NCBI GenBank assembly: GCA_030645915.1 | Contig: JAUSNO010000017.1 | Span: forward strand, 186,001-250,000 | Reading direction: 5' to 3' | DNA: 64,000 bases | From: Undibacterium sp. | Lineage (GTDB): Bacteria > Pseudomonadota > Gammaproteobacteria > Burkholderiales > Burkholderiaceae_D | Notes under the pieces: model-generated | The model's database searches: none | Told to the model about the DNA's origin: nothing | What the model saw: the letters and a program-made list of their open reading frames with translations, nothing else | Shown: in pieces, positions 1 to 9,796 of the stretch | Numbering within the stretch: the first letter of the stretch is position 1 | Layout: every line of letters starts with the position of its first letter | Made by a program: the position numbers and the translations under genes

Positions 1-631
1 CTTGCATGAACAGGGTTTTTGCCAGACCTAATTTAGCCCAGGCAACGGCCTTCATTTCAAACAATAATTTATACAATTCTTCCGCCTCAGCGGCTTCACC
101 GAGTATCACATGCAGCTCGGCCCGAAAACGCATGAAGTCGATGGCGTATCTTGGATATTTTGTCTCTCCATCAATGCAGGCAGCAATCGATTCACGTAGC
201 GCACCCTGCTCCATCAATGTGTAAACTTGCATGAAGGCCTTGCGCTTCTCGATGGCCTTCATCACCCGCTCCAGCAGCATATCGGCAGTAAAGGGCTTAA
301 GCAGATAATCGGAAGGGGCCAATTCGGCAGCGCTAACTACCTTGGCGTAGGCGCGCTCGGCGGTCACCATGATGAAGATGGTGGATAGAGGGGTGAGCTT
401 GTGATGCCGTACGTCTTCCAGCAATTGCTGACCGTCCTGCCCGACGCCCAGATCATATTCGCACAAGACAAGATCAAACACCTTGCTCTGGATGGTACGT
501 GCTGCTGTGCCTGCAGTCAGTGCGTGCTCTATTTTTGTAATGCCGCATAAATTGAGCATGTTATGCAAACTGACCCGCATGCCTGAATTTGGCTCAATCA
601 GCAATGCTCTAAGTTCACTCAGATCGCTCAT
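1..631 (-). CDS. Response regulator with divergent receiver and TPR-like C-terminus (partial)
   Basis: The gene starts at the ATG at 631 and runs off the left edge, so the C-terminus is missing. Residues 1-125 form a CheY-like receiver followed by helical, TPR-like sequence. The receiver looks degenerate: the usual acidic pair after strand 1 is E13-P14-N15, and the phospho-acceptor position reads LCEYDLG, with Glu58 where Asp is normal. Thr90 and the LLKPF lysine (Lys112) are kept. It may be a pseudo-receiver that signals without phosphorylation (inference). The next gene is divergent, a CHASE/GGDEF/EAL protein. The family assignment is good; its partner is unknown. Confidence 0.8.
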   Translation of the reverse strand, partial: MSDLSELRALLIEPNSGMRVSLHNMLNLCGITKIEHALTAGTAARTIQSKVFDLVLCEYDLGVGQDGQQLLEDVRHHKLTPLSTIFIMVTAERAYAKVVSAAELAPSDYLLKPFTADMLLERVMKAIEKRKAFMQVYTLMEQGALRESIAACIDGETKYPRYAIDFMRFRAELHVILGEAAEAEELYKLLFEMKAVAWAKLGLAKTLFMQ

Positions 632-1101
632 GTCAGCCTTAGTTATAATAATTATATTTAAACGATTTGTCGTAATTGCAACAAGGTTCTACTTCTTATT
701 TCCGTTTTTCTCATTATAGGCATCTCAACGCCAATCGAGTCGTATTCTTTAACTCCCAAGCTGCCGCCTGCCCTTGCGTATTGATAGATTGACGGTGTCA
801 ATGACATGAAACTTTAACGCATTTAATAAGCGCATTTCACCACACCAGTGTATTGAGGAAAATTTTTTATCCCGTTTGCTTTGGCGCGACGCCAGCAGCG
901 CCTGCCGAGCGGATTGAGACACCTGTCTGTGACAGATCCAGGCCCAGACCTGGGCCACAACCGGCGGCAGCGTGCCGTTCATCCTGACGCATGTTCGGTA
1001 GCGCACATACGCACCGGAATAATCACCTTAGAGTGCTGTCATCCGAACTGTCTGTTCGATCGTCGGGCTGTCCGGGCGAAGGTCATTCCTGGGAGCGTTC
1101 T
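632..1101. other. Intergenic region, divergent promoters
   Basis: This is 470 bp between two divergent signalling genes, with no convincing gene. Two perfect inverted repeats are visible: TTGAC-GGT-GTCAA with flanking A/T (788-802) and GGCCCAG-AC-CTGGGCC (941-956). The first could be an operator, but its spacing is one base short of an FNR box. A minus-strand ORF at 749-1006 has no recognisable domain and no good ribosome binding site. Confidence 0.4.
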
Positions 1102-4029
1102 ATGCAAAAAATATTTCACCGCGTGCGTTTCTCGGTCTCGGTCTCGGCGTTAATTACGCTGTTGATCGGTTTCAGTCTCACTTTGCTCTTGTTCGCCTCG
1201 GTACGCCAGGTAGAATCAACCCGCCAGAACGTGCAGTTTCAGCAAAACGCCAAATTACGGATGATCGCGGTGACAAGTGGTTTGCAAGACGCCGTCGAAC
1301 AAGTGGTAGTACTAAATCAAGTATTTCGCACCGTAGGCGTGATCAGCCGTCAGCAGTTCCATGTCTTCACAACACCTTTGCTGGAACGTTATCCGCAAAT
1401 CCAGGCGCTCAGTTTCCAGCGCGTGATCATGCATGCCGATCGCCAGGCGTACGAAACGCAAATGAAACATCGCCATCCCGACTTCATGATTAGCGAAATC
1501 GTTAACGGTGTACAACAGCGCGCCGCCAATCGCGATCATTACAATGTCGTTGACTATATCGAGCCGATGGCTGGCAACGAAGCCGCGTTGGGGCTCGATA
1601 CCGCCATTGCCAAAGATCAGGTGCCGGCAAGAATTGCATCACGCGCCAGCGGTCAGGTAGCAGCCACGGGCCTGCTTTCACTGGCCCAGAACAAGGGCTG
1701 GCACACGGGGTTCCTGGTACTGGCACCGGTATATCTTCAAGGGGCGCCACTCGACACCGTGGCCGCACGCAATCGCTCTACCATTGGCGAAACTGCTGCG
1801 GTGTTTCGTGTTGAGCATTTGCTCGAAGCCATACTGGGCAAAGCCGGCTTTCTCAATGTCCCTGGCATGACTATCAGTATTTTTTCCAGTCCAGACGCAG
1901 AACCGGCACATCTGGCATTTCGTCATGGCGAACCACTCACTGCGCCGGACAACAGCAAGCTGTTTCCACACTGGTTCTGGTTCGACTCGTCTGCTCCAGC
2001 CAGCGAAACCTTCAGCCTGGCAGGCCGGCCTTGGCATATCGAGGTAAGCCAGGCCGCCAGTCCATTTACGACCGCCAACAACGGCTCGCTCTATGTGTTG
2101 CTAGGCGGGATCTTGTCCAGCATTTTGGCCGCTGCCTATGTGTATGCCGTGGTGTCGCGCAGCGAGACCATCGAACGCGTCACGAATGAACGTACTGCCG
2201 AACGCACTGCTGCCTTGCAATTCGCTAACTTACGTCTGTCCGAAGACCTCGCTTTGCGCGTACGCACTGAAAAATCCTTGCGCTTGCGTGAACGTGTCAT
2301 CGAAGTCTCCGCCAATGCCATCATCATTTGCAGCGCCAGCGCGCCCGAATATGCGATTGAATATGTTAACCCTGCCTTTGAACACATCACCGGCTATAGC
2401 GCCGCAGACGTAGTCGGCCGCCGGCTGGAATCGCTGCAAGGGAACAGCCAGGATCAGCAAAACATCGAAGAGATCCGCACGGCCCTGCGCGAAAAGCGTG
2501 AAGGCCATGCACTCTTGCGCAATTACCGCAAGGACGGCACGGGTTACTGGAACGATCTGTTTATCGCGCCGGTGCAGGGCGACGATGGCGTCATCAGCCA
2601 TTTCGTGGTGGCGCAATATGACATCACGGCGGTGATGCGTTACGAAGCGGAACTGGAATTTCAGGCCAAGCACGACACCCTGACAGGACTCGCCAACCGC
2701 AATCTGCTGCGTGAGCGCCTGACCCATGCCATCGCCGATGCCGAACGCAATGGCCTGCCGGTCTGGGTCTTGTTTGTCGATCTGGATCGCTTTAAATTCA
2801 TCAACGATACACTCGGTCATGAAGCCGGTGACATACTGCTCAAGACGCTGGCGATGCGCCTGCAATCGGTGGCGCGCGATGCAGATACCGTCGCCCGCGT
2901 GGGTGGCGATGAATTCGTCCTGGTCTTGCCGGAATATACGAATGACGCGCCTGGCCTGGCGGTCTTGCAGCAAATCATGGAGGCCGTGGCGCAGCCATTA
3001 ATATTGGAACAACATGAATTCTTCCTCACCTGCAGCATAGGCGTGGCCATATATCCGCGTGACGGGCTGACGGCAGAGGCGCTGACCAAGCACGCCGACA
3101 TCGCCATGTACCGCGCCAAGGAGACCGGGCGCAATACCTTCCAGTTTTATACCGCATCGATGAACGAACGCACGCTGGACCGGCTCTCGATAGAAGCCGA
3201 TTTGCGCCATGCACTGGTGCGACAGGAATTCACTTTGCATTACCAGCCGCAAATCTGCGCCATCAGCGGCAGCATCGTCGGGATGGAAGCGCTGATACGC
3301 TGGAACCATCCGGTGCATGGCATGATTTCGCCAGACCGCTTCATCGGTCTGGCCGAAGAGATGGGCTTGATCATCCCGATCGGTGCCTGGGTTCTTAGCG
3401 AGGCCTGCATCCAGACCAAGGCCTGGCAACAGGCAGGGCTGGGTGATTTGCGGGTCGCCGTCAACCTCTCCGCACGCCAGTTCACGCAAAAGAATCTGGT
3501 GCAATCCATTGCTGATGTGTTGCACGCTACCGGCCTGGAGCCACGCTTTCTCGAACTGGAACTGACCGAGAGCATGGTGATGAATGATGTCGACAACGCC
3601 ATCACGATTTTGCGCAACCTCAAGGGACTAGGCATCCATATCGCCATCGATGATTTTGGCACCGGTTATTCCAGCCTGTCGTATTTGCGCCGCTTCCCTA
3701 TCGATGTCCTGAAAATTGATCAGTCCTTTGTCAACGATCTAATGGTCGATGCCGATGATGCAGCCATCGTCGTGTCTATCATTTCACTGGCACACAGCCT
3801 GCGTCTGCAGGTGGTTGCCGAAGGGGTGGAAAACGCCGAGCAGCTGGCCTTCCTGCGTGCGCATGGCTGTGACCAGATGCAAGGCTATCATTTCAGCCGG
3901 CCGATCGCGGCAGACGAATTTGAGTGCCTGTTACGGGCAGACCAGCCATTTTCGACCACGACCTCATTCACCGCAACGCAGGCAGCCAGTAATGCAAGCG
4001 CGATGAAAGCGCTACTCAAACTCATATGA
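1102..4029 (+). CDS. CHASE-PAS-GGDEF-EAL cyclic-di-GMP signalling protein
   Basis: A 975-aa inner-membrane protein that should make and/or degrade c-di-GMP. A transmembrane helix at about 14-34 is followed by a periplasmic CHASE sensor (about 80-300), a second helix (about 330-352), a short coiled coil, a PAS domain (about 400-510), a GGDEF domain and an EAL domain. The active-site GGDEF (601-605) is intact, with an RxxD inhibitory site just upstream (R592-D595). EAL (729-731), DDFGTGYSSL and the QGYHFSRP end are also intact, so both activities look possible. The in-frame ATG at 991 is rejected because 1102 has a GGGAG Shine-Dalgarno site and begins the membrane anchor. It overlaps the convergent DUF2905 gene by 8 bp. 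Confidence 0.93.
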   Translation: MQKIFHRVRFSVSVSALITLLIGFSLTLLLFASVRQVESTRQNVQFQQNAKLRMIAVTSGLQDAVEQVVVLNQVFRTVGVISRQQFHVFTTPLLERYPQIQALSFQRVIMHADRQAYETQMKHRHPDFMISEIVNGVQQRAANRDHYNVVDYIEPMAGNEAALGLDTAIAKDQVPARIASRASGQVAATGLLSLAQNKGWHTGFLVLAPVYLQGAPLDTVAARNRSTIGETAAVFRVEHLLEAILGKAGFLNVPGMTISIFSSPDAEPAHLAFRHGEPLTAPDNSKLFPHWFWFDSSAPASETFSLAGRPWHIEVSQAASPFTTANNGSLYVLLGGILSSILAAAYVYAVVSRSETIERVTNERTAERTAALQFANLRLSEDLALRVRTEKSLRLRERVIEVSANAIIICSASAPEYAIEYVNPAFEHITGYSAADVVGRRLESLQGNSQDQQNIEEIRTALREKREGHALLRNYRKDGTGYWNDLFIAPVQGDDGVISHFVVAQYDITAVMRYEAELEFQAKHDTLTGLANRNLLRERLTHAIADAERNGLPVWVLFVDLDRFKFINDTLGHEAGDILLKTLAMRLQSVARDADTVARVGGDEFVLVLPEYTNDAPGLAVLQQIMEAVAQPLILEQHEFFLTCSIGVAIYPRDGLTAEALTKHADIAMYRAKETGRNTFQFYTASMNERTLDRLSIEADLRHALVRQEFTLHYQPQICAISGSIVGMEALIRWNHPVHGMISPDRFIGLAEEMGLIIPIGAWVLSEACIQTKAWQQAGLGDLRVAVNLSARQFTQKNLVQSIADVLHATGLEPRFLELELTESMVMNDVDNAITILRNLKGLGIHIAIDDFGTGYSSLSYLRRFPIDVLKIDQSFVNDLMVDADDAAIVVSIISLAHSLRLQVVAEGVENAEQLAFLRAHGCDQMQGYHFSRPIAADEFECLLRADQPFSTTTSFTATQAASNASAMKALLKLI

Positions 4030-4216
4030 ATCGTGCTATCACGAAAACAACCAGCGATATCAAGATAGTCGACGCAAACGGCAAGGTAAAAATGCGCCCG
4101 AACAATTTAAAACGCAGATCACCCGGCAATCTGCCTATACCCAGTTTTTCCAGCCAGGGGAGCAGCGCAGAAAAAACAATGGTGGCGAAAAAAATAACCA
4201 GTACCCAACGTATCAT
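4022..4216 (-). CDS. DUF2905 family small membrane protein
   Basis: A 64-aa protein with two hydrophobic helices (about 4-20 and 45-62) separated by a short polar loop containing GRLPGDLRF, a pattern typical of DUF2905. Such proteins are widespread in proteobacteria and have no known function. An AAGGAA ribosome binding site lies 6 bp before the ATG. The 3' end overlaps the end of the convergent GGDEF/EAL gene. Upstream at 4330 lies the end of a same-strand methyltransferase gene, so the two may be co-transcribed. Confidence 0.85.
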   Translation of the reverse strand: MIRWVLVIFFATIVFSALLPWLEKLGIGRLPGDLRFKLFGRIFTLPFASTILISLVVFVIARFI

Positions 4217-4329
4217 GTGGTTTCCTTAAGTAAATACATCTATATACTCCCCATTAATTTCAGTAAAACTACCCAATCACGCATATAAACAGTGCGTGAC
4301 AAAAAAATACTAGAGCGGAGTATCCATCA

Positions 4330-5529
4330 TTACAGTCGATGACTGCGGTCATGCCGCAGCAATTCTGCTGGCAGCTCAACGCCACAGCCCAGCACCAGCA
4401 CCTTGAACAACTCGCCCATTTCTGCCGGAGAAATCAGCTTCTGCACTGCATTCGCCTTGGGCAAATACTGCATGGGATCATCGGTAGAGGTACGCTGCAA
4501 AAATTGCGCGAGGCCCGCTTCGAGCAAGAATCCGGCCTGGCTGGTGTAGAGCAGCAAATCCAGTCCGGCATCCAACCCCGCCTGCGCCATCGCGGTGAAA
4601 TCCACATGCGCCGTGATGTCTTGCAAACCCGGCAGATAGAAGGGATCGGGGTGCGCGTGATGTCGGTAATGGCACATCAGCGTGCCTTGCTCGCGCTGCT
4701 CCAGATAATATTCCGAACATGGAAAACCATAATCGAGCAAGATCGCCGCAGCCCCTTTGCCATTGGCTTGCCGGCCGGACAACAACATCTGCGCCAGGCT
4801 ACGCATGAAGCCCATCGCAACGGGATGCACCTCGGTCAGATAGCCGACCGGCAGGTTCTCTGCATCCGGAATCTGCGCTACCAACCCGACATCGCAAGCG
4901 CGTTCGCTCAGGACAAAATGTGCGTCAGTATCTTCACCGCTCACACTAACGCCGCATTCCGCCCACGCGTGTTCACCCTTGACGACCAGATGCACCGGCA
5001 TCGCATCGAGCACCTCATTGCCCAGCACCACGCCCGAAAACGCCTCTGGCATGGCTTGCAACCAGCTTACCTGCGGAAAGTCTTTCAGCAAGTCTTCTTG
5101 CCGGGATCTGAGTTCGCCAGACAATTCCACGATAAAATAGCGCTCTATTGATATGCCCGCTTGCTGATATTCAGACAAGATATCAAAAGCTAAACGTCCG
5201 GTGCCGGCGCCAAACTCCATGATGTTGGCCGATGTTTGCGCAAACAGCCTGGCACACACATGGGCCAGCGTGATGCCAAAAAGCGCAGACATTTCCGGTG
5301 CGGTTGTAAAATCGCCGTCTTTACCCAATTTGGCCGCGCCGCCGCTGTAATAGCCCAGGCGTGGCGCATATAAGGCCAGTTCCATATAGCGCGCAAAGCT
5401 GATCCAGCCTGCGTTGGCGGCAATCTCGGCGCGGATGAGTTGCTGTAAGGCGCACGAGGCGGCCAGCGCATCATCGGCAGGGACAGGAAGAGATAATTTG
5501 TTATTCGGTGTGGGATTTAAAAGTCGCAT
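4330..5529 (-). CDS. MidA/NDUFAF7-like SAM-dependent methyltransferase (COG1565)
   Basis: A 399-aa protein of the DUF185/COG1565 class I methyltransferases. Eukaryotic homologues (MidA, NDUFAF7) methylate an arginine of a respiratory complex I subunit; the bacterial substrate is not established. The N-terminal region contains the family pattern FARYMELALYAPRLGYY (45-61), and the SAM-binding glycine motif EFGAGTG is at 105-111. I prefer the ATG at 5529; a GTG at 5556 would add nine residues. It is divergent from the folM-like gene, with 47 bp between the starts, so the promoters are close together. Confidence 0.85.
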   Translation of the reverse strand: MRLLNPTPNNKLSLPVPADDALAASCALQQLIRAEIAANAGWISFARYMELALYAPRLGYYSGGAAKLGKDGDFTTAPEMSALFGITLAHVCARLFAQTSANIMEFGAGTGRLAFDILSEYQQAGISIERYFIVELSGELRSRQEDLLKDFPQVSWLQAMPEAFSGVVLGNEVLDAMPVHLVVKGEHAWAECGVSVSGEDTDAHFVLSERACDVGLVAQIPDAENLPVGYLTEVHPVAMGFMRSLAQMLLSGRQANGKGAAAILLDYGFPCSEYYLEQREQGTLMCHYRHHAHPDPFYLPGLQDITAHVDFTAMAQAGLDAGLDLLLYTSQAGFLLEAGLAQFLQRTSTDDPMQYLPKANAVQKLISPAEMGELFKVLVLGCGVELPAELLRHDRSHRL

Positions 5530-5576
5530 GCCGGTATTGTATAAAAAACGCAGCACTAAAGTTTAAAAACATTCTC

Positions 5577-6395
5577 ATGACGACAGCAGCAAGAACGGAA
5601 GCAAGTTCGAATACCCGCCCGCGGCGCGTGGCCTTGGTCACCGGTGCAGCCAAACGCCTCGGTCGCCACATAGCCCTGAGCATGGCGCAGCGCGGTTGGG
5701 ATGTGGCGGTGCATTTCGGCCACTCGCTTGACGAAGCGGCAACAACGGTCGCCGAGATACAGGCACTGGGCCAACGCGCCGTTGCCTTGCAATGCGATCT
5801 GGCCAACGAAAACGAAGTGCGCGCCCTGCTGCCGCGCGCCATAGCAGCATTGGGGCCGGTGCAATGCCTCGTCAATAACGCCTCCTTGTTTGAGCAGGAC
5901 AGCGCAGAAAATTTTATGCCGCAGACGCTGGATAAGCACATGCAAGTCAACCTGACCGCCCCGCTACTGCTGGCGCAAGCGCTGCACGCCGCCACAGCCG
6001 ATGGTGAGCAAGCCTGCGTGATCAATTTGCTGGATCAAAAACTGTATAACCTCAATCCCGATTTCTTGTCTTACACCTTATCCAAAGCCGCCTTGCACTG
6101 CGCCACCACCACGCTGGCGCAAGCCTTTGCGCCGCGCCTGCGCGTGGTGGGCATTGCACCCGGCATTACGCTGGTGTCTGGCGATCAATCGGAGATTGAC
6201 TTCCAACTTGCGCATCAGCGCACGCCGCTGGGCAAATCGAGCACGCCGGACGACATTGCCAATACGGTATGCTTCGTCGCCGATTCGCCCGCCATCACCG
6301 GCACCACATTACTGGTCGATGGCGGCCAGCACCTGATTCCCTTGCAGCGCGATGTGATGTTTATCGCGACCGCAAACCCTGTTTCATCTAAATAA
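5577..6395 (+). CDS. folM: Pteridine reductase-like short-chain dehydrogenase (FolM type)
   Basis: A 272-aa NAD(P)H-dependent SDR. The cofactor motif TGAAKRLG (22-29) has the TGxxxRxG form typical of pteridine reductases rather than the common TGxxxGxG. NNAS, the catalytic YTLSK pair and a C-terminal DGGQ segment are present. FolM reduces dihydromonapterin/dihydrofolate. The next gene, 9 bp away, is a dihydroneopterin aldolase-like protein, which supports a role in pterin or folate metabolism. The ATG at 5577 was chosen over an earlier in-frame start (5508) that would overlap the divergent methyltransferase. The exact pterin substrate is inferred. Confidence 0.85.
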   Translation: MTTAARTEASSNTRPRRVALVTGAAKRLGRHIALSMAQRGWDVAVHFGHSLDEAATTVAEIQALGQRAVALQCDLANENEVRALLPRAIAALGPVQCLVNNASLFEQDSAENFMPQTLDKHMQVNLTAPLLLAQALHAATADGEQACVINLLDQKLYNLNPDFLSYTLSKAALHCATTTLAQAFAPRLRVVGIAPGITLVSGDQSEIDFQLAHQRTPLGKSSTPDDIANTVCFVADSPAITGTTLLVDGGQHLIPLQRDVMFIATANPVSSK

Positions 6396-6404
6396 AAAAC
6401 CACT

Positions 6405-6803
6405 ATGCTATCTATCCTGCACCATCCTCAGCTCGCCGATTGCCGCCGCCTGTTTTTGCGCAACTATGAAATTTCGATCAATATTGGTGTGCATGAGTTT
6501 GAGAAAAAAGGCGAACAGCGCGTGATCATCAATGTCGATCTCTACATCCCGCTATCACTCTCCACACCAAAAGATGATCAGCTCGATGAAGTGGTCGATT
6601 ATGATTTCATGCGCGGCACCATCGCGGCGCGCGTGGCGCAAGGCCATGTGCATTTGCAAGAGACCTTATGCGACGACGTCGCCCGTATCATGCTGGCCCA
6701 TCCGCGTGTACGTGCCGTGCGCGTCTCCACCATGAAGCCCGACGTCTACCCCGATTGCGAAGGCGTCGGCGTGGAAGTATTTCAGATCAAGAACGAAGCC
6801 TAG
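6405..6803 (+). CDS. folB: Dihydroneopterin aldolase family protein (FolB-like)
   Basis: A 132-aa single-domain protein. It carries the family features [24 protein letters not shown] (broken here: [13 protein letters not shown], then QRVIINVDL), a VVDYDFM segment, the [12 protein letters not shown] helix and the closing VRVSTMKPD. FolB converts 7,8-dihydroneopterin to 6-hydroxymethyl-dihydropterin and glycolaldehyde in folate synthesis, and some members act as epimerases. It sits between folM (9 bp upstream) and ttcA (13 bp downstream), so the three are likely one transcript. Confidence 0.85.
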   Translation: MLSILHHPQLADCRRLFLRNYEISINIGVHEFEKKGEQRVIINVDLYIPLSLSTPKDDQLDEVVDYDFMRGTIAARVAQGHVHLQETLCDDVARIMLAHPRVRAVRVSTMKPDVYPDCEGVGVEVFQIKNEA

Positions 6804-6816
6804 AAACGACACCATC

Positions 6817-7740
6817 ATGCAAGCCACAACAGTAGAACCAAGCGCACTCACGCAAAAATCGCAGGAAAAAATCACCTACGAAAACAATAAACTGCACAAG
6901 CGCCTATGCCGCCAGGTCGGCCAGGCCATCGGCGATTTCAATATGATAGAAGAAGGCGACAAGGTCATGGTCTGCCTCTCCGGCGGCAAGGACAGTTATG
7001 CCCTGCTGGATATTTTAATGACGCTGCGCGAACGCGCACCGATCAATTTTGAAATCGTCGCCGTCAATCTGGATCAGAAGCAACCGAATTTTCCCGATCA
7101 TATTTTGCCCGCGTATTTAGAGAAACTTGGCATCCCGTTTCATATCGAAAACCAGGATACCTACAGCATCGTCAAGCGCCTGATCCCCGAGGGCAAGACC
7201 ACTTGCTCGCTGTGCTCCAGGCTGCGCCGCGGCATCCTGTATCGCGTGGCCGATGAACTCGGGGCCAACAAGATCGCGCTCGGCCATCACCGCGACGACA
7301 TCCTCGAAACCTTCTTCCTGAATATGTTTTTCGGCGGCAAACTCAAGGGCATGCCGGCCAAGCTGCAATCGGATGACGGCAAACACATCGTCATCCGTCC
7401 GATGGCGTATGTGAAGGAAGCCGACTCCGAACGCTATGCCCAGGTCAAGAAATTCCCTATCATCCCCTGCGATTTATGCGGCTCGCAAGAGAATCTGCAG
7501 CGCAAGCAAATCAAGAACCTGATGCGCGATTGGGAGAAGCAATATCCGGGTCGTGTCGAAAGCATTTTCTCTTCGCTATCGACCGTCGTGCCATCGCATT
7601 TGATGGACAAGAATCTGTTCAACTTCAAAGAGCTCAACGCCACCGGCATCGCCGATCCGAATGGCGACATCGCCTTTGACGAAGAGCCATGTGCAGTACC
7701 GACCAGCGTGATCTCTTTGCATTTGGATAGGGACGAGTAA
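6817..7740 (+). CDS. ttcA: tRNA 2-thiocytidine(32) synthetase TtcA
   Basis: A 307-aa cytoplasmic ATP-dependent tRNA thiolase that makes s2C32 in certain tRNAs. The PP-loop SGGKDS (55-60) activates the target base with ATP. Two CxxC pairs, C130/C133 (CSLC) and C218/C221 (CDLC), fit the [4Fe-4S]-dependent group I TtcA. Length and motif spacing are typical. It is the last gene of the folM-folB-ttcA run and converges on a LysR gene, with 21 bp between the ends. Confidence 0.95.
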   Translation: MQATTVEPSALTQKSQEKITYENNKLHKRLCRQVGQAIGDFNMIEEGDKVMVCLSGGKDSYALLDILMTLRERAPINFEIVAVNLDQKQPNFPDHILPAYLEKLGIPFHIENQDTYSIVKRLIPEGKTTCSLCSRLRRGILYRVADELGANKIALGHHRDDILETFFLNMFFGGKLKGMPAKLQSDDGKHIVIRPMAYVKEADSERYAQVKKFPIIPCDLCGSQENLQRKQIKNLMRDWEKQYPGRVESIFSSLSTVVPSHLMDKNLFNFKELNATGIADPNGDIAFDEEPCAVPTSVISLHLDRDE

Positions 7741-7761
7741 CGCCACCACGACCACAAGCGT

Positions 7762-8727
7762 CTAGCGCAGCGTTGTCACATCAAAATGCTGCGCCAATTT
7801 GGCTATATCCGGCGCGACCCATGCGGGCTCTACGCACTCATGTAAATGTTCGGCCATAAACCGTATTAACTGCATGGCAGCATGCGGCGTACGCCGGTCT
7901 TTTCTGCTGACCAGATACCAATTACTCTCTAGCGGAAAACCATCTACCGGTAAGATCGCCAGCTTCTCGCGCCCCTCTTCCAGCGTGTGTGCTGATATCA
8001 CTGACAAGCCCAAACCCGACGCCACGCTGAGGCGTATCGCTTCGTTGCTTTCGATTTGCATGGTGTTGCCAAGATCAATACCCTGACTACTCAGCCAGGA
8101 TTCAAACATCATCCGGGTAGCCGAACCAGGTTCGCGAATCAAAAATCGTTCTTGCCGCAGATCGGAAAAACTCAACTGTTTGCTTCTGGCCGCCCAGTGA
8201 TCTACCGGCGCAATCAACTGTAGCGGATTTTTAAGGATGCGGGTGGCCTGCACATTGGGTCCGCTAGGTGGATGACTGAACAAATAGAGGTCGTCTTCCT
8301 GCTTGCCGAAGCGCTCCAGAATGTGGGCGCGGTTGCCGACGTTGAGCGTTACACTCACCTGCGGGAACAAACGGTAAAACGCCCCCAATATCCGTGGCAA
8401 CACATATTTGGCGGTGGTGACGATGCCGATATTGATGTGTCCGGAACTGCCACCGCGTGCCTCCTGCAAAAAAACATTGAAATCGTCGAAGCGCCCAAGC
8501 ACGTCGCATGCAGCGCGATACAGTTCATCGCCGATATGGGTAGGCACCATACGACCTTGCCTGCTATCAATCAGCTGTTCACCAACAGCCTCGCTCAATT
8601 TTTTCAATTGTAAAGACACCGTGGGTTGCGTGAGATGCAGAGCACGCGCTGCCGCAGTAATGTTACCGAGGCGCACCACCTGTACATAAACCTGTAGAAG
8701 TCGAAAACTGAGATGGCGGATGTTCAT
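7762..8727 (-). CDS. LysR-type regulator, CbbR/CmpR-like
   Basis: A 321-aa LysR-family regulator. The N-terminal winged helix-turn-helix (about 5-63, with the ITAAARALHLTQPTVSLQLKKL region) is followed by a substrate-binding-like effector domain. The overall type resembles regulators of carbon fixation and bicarbonate uptake. It is transcribed divergently from an SbtA-like bicarbonate transporter gene across an AT-rich gap of about 110 bp. The usual LysR arrangement therefore suggests it controls that transporter and perhaps the following purEK (inference). The effector is unknown. Confidence 0.85.
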   Translation of the reverse strand: MNIRHLSFRLLQVYVQVVRLGNITAAARALHLTQPTVSLQLKKLSEAVGEQLIDSRQGRMVPTHIGDELYRAACDVLGRFDDFNVFLQEARGGSSGHINIGIVTTAKYVLPRILGAFYRLFPQVSVTLNVGNRAHILERFGKQEDDLYLFSHPPSGPNVQATRILKNPLQLIAPVDHWAARSKQLSFSDLRQERFLIREPGSATRMMFESWLSSQGIDLGNTMQIESNEAIRLSVASGLGLSVISAHTLEEGREKLAILPVDGFPLESNWYLVSRKDRRTPHAAMQLIRFMAEHLHECVEPAWVAPDIAKLAQHFDVTTLR

Positions 8728-8835
8728 AAAACCTATGTATAGATAATCATAAATGTTTATATATTATAGTATTTATTATTCAATATACTTAAATATCGAC
8801 ACAATAGCGGCATCTTCTCTCACTTGATCGCGGAC

Positions 8836-9765
8836 ATGCCCGATATCGTTATTACGTTTTTTGCCTTGGGCCTGGTTGCCGGCCTACTTAAATCGGACCT
8901 TAAAGTACCCAAATCGATCTACGAGACATTATCGATATTGCTGATGCTTGTGCTAGGTCTCAAGGGGGGAATGGCTCTTCACGGCAAGTTTGAGGTTGCC
9001 ATGCTTAGCCAGCTACTGCCCATCGCCGCATTGGGATTTATTTTGCCGCTATTTTGCTACCCTATCCTGCGCAGGCTAGTCGGCTTACCACTGGACGATG
9101 CAGCCAGCATCGCTGCGCATTATGGCTCTGTGAGTGCAGGTACGTTTGCCGTGGTGCTGACGATGGTGGAGGAGGCCGGGTTGCCCTTGAATCCAGAAAC
9201 CACGCTGTATCTGGTGCTGCTGGAGCTACCCGCCATCGTTGTTATGCTATGGCTGCATCGTAGTCTCAGCGGGCAAGGCAGCAAGGGCAGTATTTTGCGC
9301 GAAGCGCTGACCAGTCGTGGCGTTTTGTTGCTTGGTGGCGGTGTGCTGATCGGCTATCTGTATGGCCCGATCGGTCTCAAGCCCTTAGCCCCGGTTTTGC
9401 TTGATGGTTTCAAAACCATGCTGGCGCTGTTTCTGCTGGAAATGGGGCTGTGCACAGCAAAAGTATGCTCGCCTCTGCCCTGGCAACACTGGCGCCTGAT
9501 GGCATTTGCCGCACTCATGCCGTTTGTGCTGGCCTGGGTCGGCATCGCGGCGGCACTCGCCCTGAACTTACCTGCAGGCAGCGCATTGGTACTCGCAGGC
9601 ATTACGGCCAGTGCATCCTATATCGCCGCGCCTGCTGCTATCCGCGCTGCCATACCCAATGCCAACATCGGCCTTGCCATGCTGGCCGCGCTGGGCATCA
9701 CCTTCCCCGTCAATGTCCTGATCGGCTTGCCGCTGTATCAGCAATGGGTACAGTTTTTCTATTAA
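8836..9765 (+). CDS. SbtA-like sodium-dependent bicarbonate transporter (DUF897)
   Basis: A hydrophobic protein of about 309 aa with roughly ten transmembrane helices, belonging to the DUF897/SbtA family. The family pattern is a long glycine-rich first half ([11 protein letters not shown], then [15 protein letters not shown]) and a related second half ([20 protein letters not shown]). Cyanobacterial SbtA is a high-affinity Na+/HCO3- symporter. The ATG at 8836 is used; a TTG at 8824 is possible, and neither has a clear ribosome binding site. purE starts 31 bp downstream, and PurK uses bicarbonate, so a functional link is plausible. No PII-like SbtB gene is present. Confidence 0.82.
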   Translation: MPDIVITFFALGLVAGLLKSDLKVPKSIYETLSILLMLVLGLKGGMALHGKFEVAMLSQLLPIAALGFILPLFCYPILRRLVGLPLDDAASIAAHYGSVSAGTFAVVLTMVEEAGLPLNPETTLYLVLLELPAIVVMLWLHRSLSGQGSKGSILREALTSRGVLLLGGGVLIGYLYGPIGLKPLAPVLLDGFKTMLALFLLEMGLCTAKVCSPLPWQHWRLMAFAALMPFVLAWVGIAAALALNLPAGSALVLAGITASASYIAAPAAIRAAIPNANIGLAMLAALGITFPVNVLIGLPLYQQWVQFFY

Positions 9766-9796
9766 TTTTTTACATATCAACCTTGAAGGAATCATC

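Noticed and set aside
749-1006. Minus-strand ORF of 85 codons
   Set aside because: No domain, no good ribosome site and it covers the probable promoter region; coding cannot be supported.
2230-2973. Long antisense ORF (247 codons) in the CHASE/GGDEF/EAL gene
   Set aside because: It lies wholly opposite a well-supported gene with intact motifs; a shadow of codon bias.
4339-5151. Long ORF opposite the MidA-like gene
   Set aside because: The minus-strand frame has clear methyltransferase motifs; the plus-strand frame has none.
9766-9796. Purine riboswitch ahead of purE
   Set aside because: Only 31 bp separate the two genes; there is no room for an aptamer.
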